Shown here one piece after another: positions 6,321 to 9,775 of a stretch of 9,775 nucleotides of DNA (positions within the stretch are counted from its first letter, which is position 1; the number at the start of each line of letters is the position of its first letter). Below the pieces are notes generated by a model. It searched no databases. It was given only the letters and a program-made list of their open reading frames with translations, and was not told the origin of the DNA. Position numbers and translations under genes: made by a program. Source of the DNA: Streptosporangiaceae bacterium (GTDB lineage: Bacteria > Actinomycetota > Actinomycetes > Streptosporangiales > Streptosporangiaceae); contig JASHSZ010000434.1 of NCBI GenBank assembly GCA_030040815.1, positions 1-9,775 on the forward strand. The letters are read 5' to 3'.

Positions 6321-7273
6321 TCAGATACCAGGCAGCCGAGCGCTGCGGTCACCGTACGGGTGCCGGCGAAGATCAACCTCCAGCTCGCCGTCGGACCCGT
6401 CCGGGCTGACGGCTATCACCCGCTGGTCACGGTCTTCCACGCGGTGTCGCTGTTCGACGAGGTGACGGTGCTGGCCGCGGACGAGATGGCGCTGAGCGTG
6501 ACCGGCGAGGACGCGGCAGCCGTCCCCGTGGACGAGTCGAATCTGGCCTGGCGGGCTGCTCGCGCGCTGGCGCACGCGGCGGGTGTCAGTGCTGGCGCCG
6601 TGCGAATCGAGATCCGCAAGCGGATCCCGGTCGCGGCCGGGCTGGCAGGCGGCAGCGGTGACGCGGCGGCGACGCTGGTGGCGTGCAACGAGCTGTGGCA
6701 GACCGGCCTGCCGCAGCGGGCGCTCTCCGACGTCGCGGCGGAACTTGGCAGCGACGTGCCGTTCTCGCTGGTGGGCGGCACCGCGGTCGGCCGCGGGCGG
6801 GGCGAGCAGCTGACCCCCGCGCTGGCGGCCGGTGAGTATCACTGGGCGCTGGCGTTCGCCCGGTCGGGGTTGTCGACTGCGCAGGTGTACACGACCTGCG
6901 ACCGGTTGCGTGCGGCCAGGGTGAAGGTCGGTGTGCGGCCGCCGGTGGGCGACCCATCGCTGAGTACCCAGCTGATGACGGCGCTGCGGTCGGGTGATCC
7001 GGCGCGGGTCGGGCCACTGCTCACCAACGACCTGCAGCCCGCGGCGCTATCGCTGCGACCAGGGCTGCGTCGCACCCTCGCGGCCGGGCGCGAGCACGGC
7101 GCGCTCGGAGCGATCGTGTCCGGCTCGGGACCGACCTGCGCGTTCCTCGCCAGGGACGCCGCGCACGCACGCGACCTGGCTGTGGCGCTGACCAGTTCGG
7201 GCGTGTGCCGGACGGCCGCGCGGGCCAGTGGGCCCGTTCCCGGCGCGGTCGTGCAGCGGAACGGTCGGCAATC

Positions 7274-7277
<4 letters not shown>
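6315..7277 (+). CDS. ispE: 4-(cytidine 5'-diphospho)-2-C-methyl-D-erythritol kinase
   Basis: IspE phosphorylates 4-diphosphocytidyl-2-C-methylerythritol with ATP, a step of the MEP pathway for isoprenoid precursors (menaquinone, undecaprenyl carriers). The 320-residue GHMP kinase shows VPAKINLQLAVG (16-27, Lys19), DGYHPL (32-37), the ATP loop PVAAGLAGGSGDAAATL (105-121), GSDVPFSLVGGTAVGRGRGE (145-164, with the conserved Asp147) and the C-terminal VSGSGPTCAFL (268-278). The ATP loop reads GGSGDAA where GGSADAA is more usual; this is a mild change. I took the GTG at 6315; the next in-frame GTG at 6360 would begin directly at the PAKIN motif and is too late. Its stop overlaps the ABC-F start in GTGA (7274-7277). 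Confidence 0.95.
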
Positions 7278-9187
<1,910 letters not shown>

Positions 9188-9202
9188 CAGCAGCTGAATC
9201 CC

Positions 9203-9219
9203 GGCGCTGCTTCGGCGCC
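9203..9219. terminator. Short hairpin between convergent ABC-F and MarR genes
   Basis: GGCGC (9203-9207) pairs with GCGCC (9215-9219) around a 7-base loop, in the 35-bp gap between the two convergent stop codons. It could serve both directions. The stem is short and there is no T-run in either direction. Confidence 0.4.
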
Positions 9220-9222
9220 CGC

Positions 9223-9747
9223 CTAATCGTCGGCCGGGTCGGCATCGAAGGGGGCGAGCAGGACGCGCAGCCGTCCGGCCAGGTCCCGCTGCTGGTCGGC
9301 GGGCAGCGCGGCCAGCAAGTCGCGTTCTCGTTCCAGCAGGTCTGCCATCGCGGCGTCGACGCTGCGCAGGCCCGCTCCGGTCAGCTCGACGAGCACGCCC
9401 CGCTTGTCCTGCGGGTCGGGATGCCGGCGGACCAGGCCGCGGGCTGCGAGCCGGTCGATCCGGTTGGTCATCGTGCCGGACGTCACGAGCGTCGCGCGCA
9501 CCAGCGCACCAGGGCTGAGCTGGTATGGCGCGCCTTGGCGGCGCAGCGCCGACAGCACGTCGAACTCCCACGCCTCCAGCGCGTGGGCGGCGAACGCAGC
9601 GCGTCTCGCCCGGTCCAGGTGGCGGGCGAGCCGGGACACCCGGCTGAGCACGTGCAGCGGCGTGACGTCGAGGTCAGGCCGCTCGGCGTGCCACCGGGCG
9701 ACGATGTCGTCGACCTCGTCGGTGACTGGCTTGGTCACGCGCGCCAT
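9223..9747 (-). CDS. MarR family winged helix-turn-helix transcriptional regulator
   Basis: MarR proteins are dimeric repressors that bind palindromic DNA and often release it on binding small phenolic or drug-like ligands. The 174-residue product has dimerisation helices at both ends, a helix-turn-helix with recognition helix at about 87-102 (TLVTSGTMTNRIDRLAARGLV) and a wing with DPQDKRGVLVELT (111-123), where the conserved Asp-Arg pair of the family is present. About 30 residues precede the usual MarR core, which starts near LHVLSRVSRLARHLD. It converges on the ABC-F gene, so it is not in that operon. Its own upstream region carries a palindrome and lies at the window edge. The ATG at 9745-9747 has no Shine-Dalgarno and a -10 box six bases away, indicating a leaderless transcript. 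Confidence 0.93.
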   Translation of the reverse strand: MARVTKPVTDEVDDIVARWHAERPDLDVTPLHVLSRVSRLARHLDRARRAAFAAHALEAWEFDVLSALRRQGAPYQLSPGALVRATLVTSGTMTNRIDRLAARGLVRRHPDPQDKRGVLVELTGAGLRSVDAAMADLLERERDLLAALPADQQRDLAGRLRVLLAPFDADPADD

Positions 9748-9753
9748 GTCCGG

Positions 9754-9759
9754 AGCATA
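9754..9759 (-). promoter_or_regulatory. -10 box of the marR gene, leaderless start
   Basis: On the minus strand TATGCT fits TANNNT and is followed by exactly six bases (CCGGAC) and then the ATG. This spacing puts the transcription start on the A of the start codon. The -35 region lies beyond the window end. Confidence 0.55.
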
Positions 9760-9761
9760 TC

Positions 9762-9775
9762 TCTTGACATCGAGA
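9762..9775. promoter_or_regulatory. Probable MarR operator, with TTGACA -35 of a divergent gene
   Basis: TCTTGACATCGAGA is a near-perfect palindrome (five of six pairs around a CA centre) that may continue past the window end. It lies just upstream of the marR -10 box, where a bound repressor would block transcription. On the plus strand it contains TTGACA (9764-9769), a consensus -35, suggesting a divergent gene to the right under the same control. Autoregulation from such a site is typical of MarR proteins. Confidence 0.55.

Overview
The window is high-GC DNA from an actinomycete (Actinomycetota). The base composition, GTG starts and 4-base GTGA/ATGA gene overlaps fit this. So do the protein signatures (RsmA, IspE and an Uup-like ABC-F) and the gene order tatD, rsmA, ispE, ABC-F, which is a housekeeping neighbourhood typical of the phylum. 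I cannot assign an order or family from sequence alone. There is no sign of phage, plasmid, insertion sequence, CRISPR array, rRNA or tRNA.

Layout. (1) Positions 1-1822: a TatD-type metal-dependent DNase whose start lies left of the window, overlapping by 4 bases the 16S rRNA dimethyladenosine transferase gene rsmA. (2) Positions 1823-1958: a 136-bp gap, more than half of it a nested inverted repeat (1869-1942) that ends just before the next ribosome binding site. (3) Positions 1959-6224: a tightly overlapping three-gene cassette. It encodes a membrane-anchored alpha/beta-hydrolase esterase (1959-3020), a large MprF/DUF2156-type aminoacyl-lipid synthase-like membrane protein (3013-5301) and a DMT/EamA-like multi-pass permease (5298-6224). 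(4) Positions 6225-6314: a 90-bp gap with a bulged hairpin and a good -10 box. (5) Positions 6315-9187: ispE (isoprenoid synthesis) overlapping by 4 bases an ABC-F ATPase of the translation-factor type. (6) Positions 9223-9747, minus strand: a convergent MarR-family regulator with a probable leaderless promoter and a palindromic operator at the right edge. The operator overlaps a TTGACA on the other strand, so a divergent target gene probably lies beyond the window.

How the genes may work together. The flanking genes are housekeeping. The most interesting part is the cassette between rsmA and ispE, which are usually close neighbours in actinobacteria. A synthase that uses aminoacyl-tRNA to modify membrane lipids sits between an outward-facing esterase and a small permease. 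This could be a make/move/remove module for aminoacylated lipids, affecting surface charge and resistance to cationic peptides. That reading is inference; only the protein families and the overlaps are visible. The cassette also carries ATA isoleucine codons that I do not find in the flanking genes, consistent with a separate history.
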